Shown here in pieces: positions 62,271-64,000 of a stretch of 64,000 bases of DNA; the stretch's first letter is position 1, and every line of letters begins with the position of its first letter. Source of the DNA: Ralstonia condita. GTDB lineage: Bacteria; Pseudomonadota; Gammaproteobacteria; Burkholderiales; Burkholderiaceae. Location of the stretch: assembly GCF_958405655.1 (NCBI RefSeq), contig NZ_CATYWO010000007.1:1-64000 (forward strand), in the 5' to 3' direction. The notes below the pieces were generated by a model. It had not been told where the DNA came from. It made no database searches and saw only the letters and a list, made by a program, of their open reading frames with translations. Position numbers and translations under genes: made by a program.

Positions 62271-64000
62271 ATGCGTTCCCTAGCGCAAGACCGTGCCGCC
62301 GCTTCGCAAGCCCCCCTCAAGCGCTCGCCCTGGACGCGTGTGGGACAGGTATTGCCGCGCGGCGTGGTCATCCTGCTTACCGCGCTGGCGATTTTCACGC
62401 CGCTGGCGCTGATCTTCTACCAGAGCTTTCTGTCCGCGCCGTTCTTCATGCCCGACGCGCTGGCGGGGCTCGATGCGTATCGCTTCATCTTTACCGATTC
62501 GGATTTCTGGCAAGCCTGCGAGAAATCCGCCGCGCTGGCGTTCGGCCTGGCCGCGATCTCGGTACCGCTGGGCGGCATCCTTGCGTTCCTGATGGTGCGC
62601 TCGGACCTGCCGGGCCGCCGCATTCTCGAACCGTTGCTGATGATTCCGGTGTTCGTCTCGCCCATGGTACTGGCGTTCGGCTACGTGGTGTCCGCCGGAC
62701 CGGTGGGCTTCTACACCGTGTGGTTCAAGAGCCTGTTTGGCGGTGCGCCTTGGAACGTGTATTCGTTCACCAGCATCATCATCATTGCCGGCCTGACGCA
62801 CGTGCCGCACGTGTATCTGTATGTCTCGTCGGCGCTGCGCAGCCTGGGTTCGGATGTGGAAGAAGCCGCGCGGATCGCGGGGGCATCGCCGCTGTCGGTG
62901 GCGCTGAACGTGAGCCTGCCGATGGTGCGCCCTGCCTTGCTGTACGCAGCCGTGCTGGTGACGTTCCTGGGCTTCGAGGTGTTCGGCCTGGTGCTCGTGC
63001 TGGGCGATCCGGAAGGTCACCTGGTGCTGGCAACGTATCTATACAAGCTGACAAACAAGCTCGGCACGCCGGCCTATCACCTGATGGCGGCCGTGGCGGT
63101 CTGCCTCGTGATGGTGACGTTCCCGCTGGTGCTGCTGCAACGCTACATGCTGAAGTCGGCCAACCGCTTTGTCACCGTCAAGGGCAAGGTCACGCGTAGC
63201 CGCCCCCTGCCCCTGGGCACATGGCGCTGGCCCGCATGGGCAGTGGTCGTGCTGTGGTTCTTCGTGACGGTCGTGGTGCCGCTCTCGGGTATCGCGCTGC
63301 GCGCCTTCGTGTCGAACTGGGGTGAAGGCGTGTCGCTGGTCGAAGCCTTCTCCACCGCGGCGTTCCAGCAGATCTTCGAGCAGCCGCAGTTCCTGCGCGC
63401 CATCGTCAACACGGTGCTGATCGGCGTCATTGGCGGCGCCATCGCAGTGGCCTGCTATACGTTCATCGGCCTGGCGATGCACCGCAAGCCCGATGGCTGG
63501 ACGCGCTTCCTCGATTACAGCGTGCTGGTGCCGCGCGCGATCCCGGGTCTGCTGGCTGGCCTGGCCTTCCTGTGGGTGTTCCTGTTCGTACCGAACTGGG
63601 TCGAGACCGGCCTGACCGACAGCGGCCTGCCCTTCGCCAACTGGATCATCGAAAACGTCGTACCCAGCCTGCGCGATTTGCGCAGCACGATCTTCAGCGT
63701 GTGGATCGCCTACACGGTGGTATGGATGGCCTATGGACTGCGCCTGATCTCGGCCGCGTTACTGCAGGTCGGTCCTGAACTGGAAGAGGCCGCACGATCG
63801 GTCGGTGCCAGCCGCGCCCGTACCACGCGCGATGTGACCGTACCGCTCACGCGCTACGGCCTGCTCGGCGCATGGCTGCTGGTCTTCCTGATTTTCGAGC
63901 GCGAGTACTCGACCGGTGTGTATTTGCTGTCGCCGGGCACCGAGACGATTGGCTCGATGCTGGTTTCCCTGTGGGCGGGCGGCGCCATCGATATCGTTGC
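62271..64000 (+). CDS. ABC transporter permease, fused two-domain type (3' end cut)
   Basis: The frame opens at ATG 62271 (GGAGG five bases upstream) and has no stop before the window edge, giving at least 576 residues. Two permease halves are visible, each with several spans and an EAA loop: EEAARIAGASPLSVALNVSLP near residue 205 and EEAARSVGASRARTTRDVTVP near residue 505. This fused arrangement is seen in FbpB/PhnV-like iron or phosphonate permeases. The ATPase gene must lie beyond the right edge. Direct open translation continues to 64000. Confidence 0.9.
   Translation, partial: MRSLAQDRAAASQAPLKRSPWTRVGQVLPRGVVILLTALAIFTPLALIFYQSFLSAPFFMPDALAGLDAYRFIFTDSDFWQACEKSAALAFGLAAISVPLGGILAFLMVRSDLPGRRILEPLLMIPVFVSPMVLAFGYVVSAGPVGFYTVWFKSLFGGAPWNVYSFTSIIIIAGLTHVPHVYLYVSSALRSLGSDVEEAARIAGASPLSVALNVSLPMVRPALLYAAVLVTFLGFEVFGLVLVLGDPEGHLVLATYLYKLTNKLGTPAYHLMAAVAVCLVMVTFPLVLLQRYMLKSANRFVTVKGKVTRSRPLPLGTWRWPAWAVVVLWFFVTVVVPLSGIALRAFVSNWGEGVSLVEAFSTAAFQQIFEQPQFLRAIVNTVLIGVIGGAIAVACYTFIGLAMHRKPDGWTRFLDYSVLVPRAIPGLLAGLAFLWVFLFVPNWVETGLTDSGLPFANWIIENVVPSLRDLRSTIFSVWIAYTVVWMAYGLRLISAALLQVGPELEEAARSVGASRARTTRDVTVPLTRYGLLGAWLLVFLIFEREYSTGVYLLSPGTETIGSMLVSLWAGGAIDIV

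Noticed and set aside
57507..64000. Fe(III) uptake system (FbpABC)
   Set aside because: The binding proteins lack the adjacent tyrosines that hold iron in FbpA; substrate left open.

Overview
The window is GC-rich, densely packed chromosomal DNA. Gene content and order point to a beta-proteobacterium of the Burkholderiaceae, most likely Ralstonia (genus is inference): a phenylacetate-degradation block, gph-trpEGDC, a cyoABCD oxidase, petABC-sspAB, opgGH and a Burkholderia-type porin. I see no insertion sequence, prophage, CRISPR array or integrase. Almost everything is core chromosome with a few accessory inserts.

Layout. 1-3.8 kb: phenylacetyl-CoA pathway genes (a crotonase facing paaG-paaI-paaK) around a palindromic operator. 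3.8-7.2 kb: mltA, a small membrane protein, apaG, rpe and gph. 7.2-13.5 kb: a tryptophan leader peptide and attenuator-like hairpin, then trpE-trpG-(LprI-like ORF)-trpD-trpC, a CYTH protein and ung. 13.5-13.8 kb: twelve tandem 21-bp repeats. 13.8-21.2 kb (minus strand): a FUSC membrane protein, M61 peptidase, AcuI-like reductase, DsbC-like protein and a UbiH-family monooxygenase. 21.5-24.6 kb: fliT far from any flagellar gene, an EamA transporter and ychF.

24.8-29.6 kb: a signalling cluster made of a phytochrome-architecture kinase that has lost its chromophore residues, a single-domain response regulator and a REC-PAS-kinase-REC hybrid. 30-35.2 kb: hemA, prfA, a helical-repeat lipoprotein, prmC, grxD and ubiX, that is heme and release-factor functions plus housekeeping. 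35.2-41.2 kb: small envelope proteins and opgGH for osmoregulated periplasmic glucans. 41.3-48 kb: a YbaK protein, a CDGSH protein, ettA and the cytochrome bo3 operon cyoABCD. 48.7-52.9 kb: petABC (bc1 complex)-sspA-sspB-tRNA-Thr, all on the minus strand. 53.2-57.2 kb: mscL, a Nif3-like protein, a DegS/AlgW-type protease and a porin. 57.5-64 kb: a TctDE-like two-component system between two divergent, paralogous ABC substrate-binding proteins, with an ABC permease running off the right edge.

The most distinctive items are the degenerate phytochrome module, the trp leader/attenuator, the 21-bp repeat array between ung and the FUSC gene, the LprI-like gene inserted in the trp operon, and the paired solute-binding proteins around the two-component system. 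Family assignments rest on motifs read by eye; no database search was possible.
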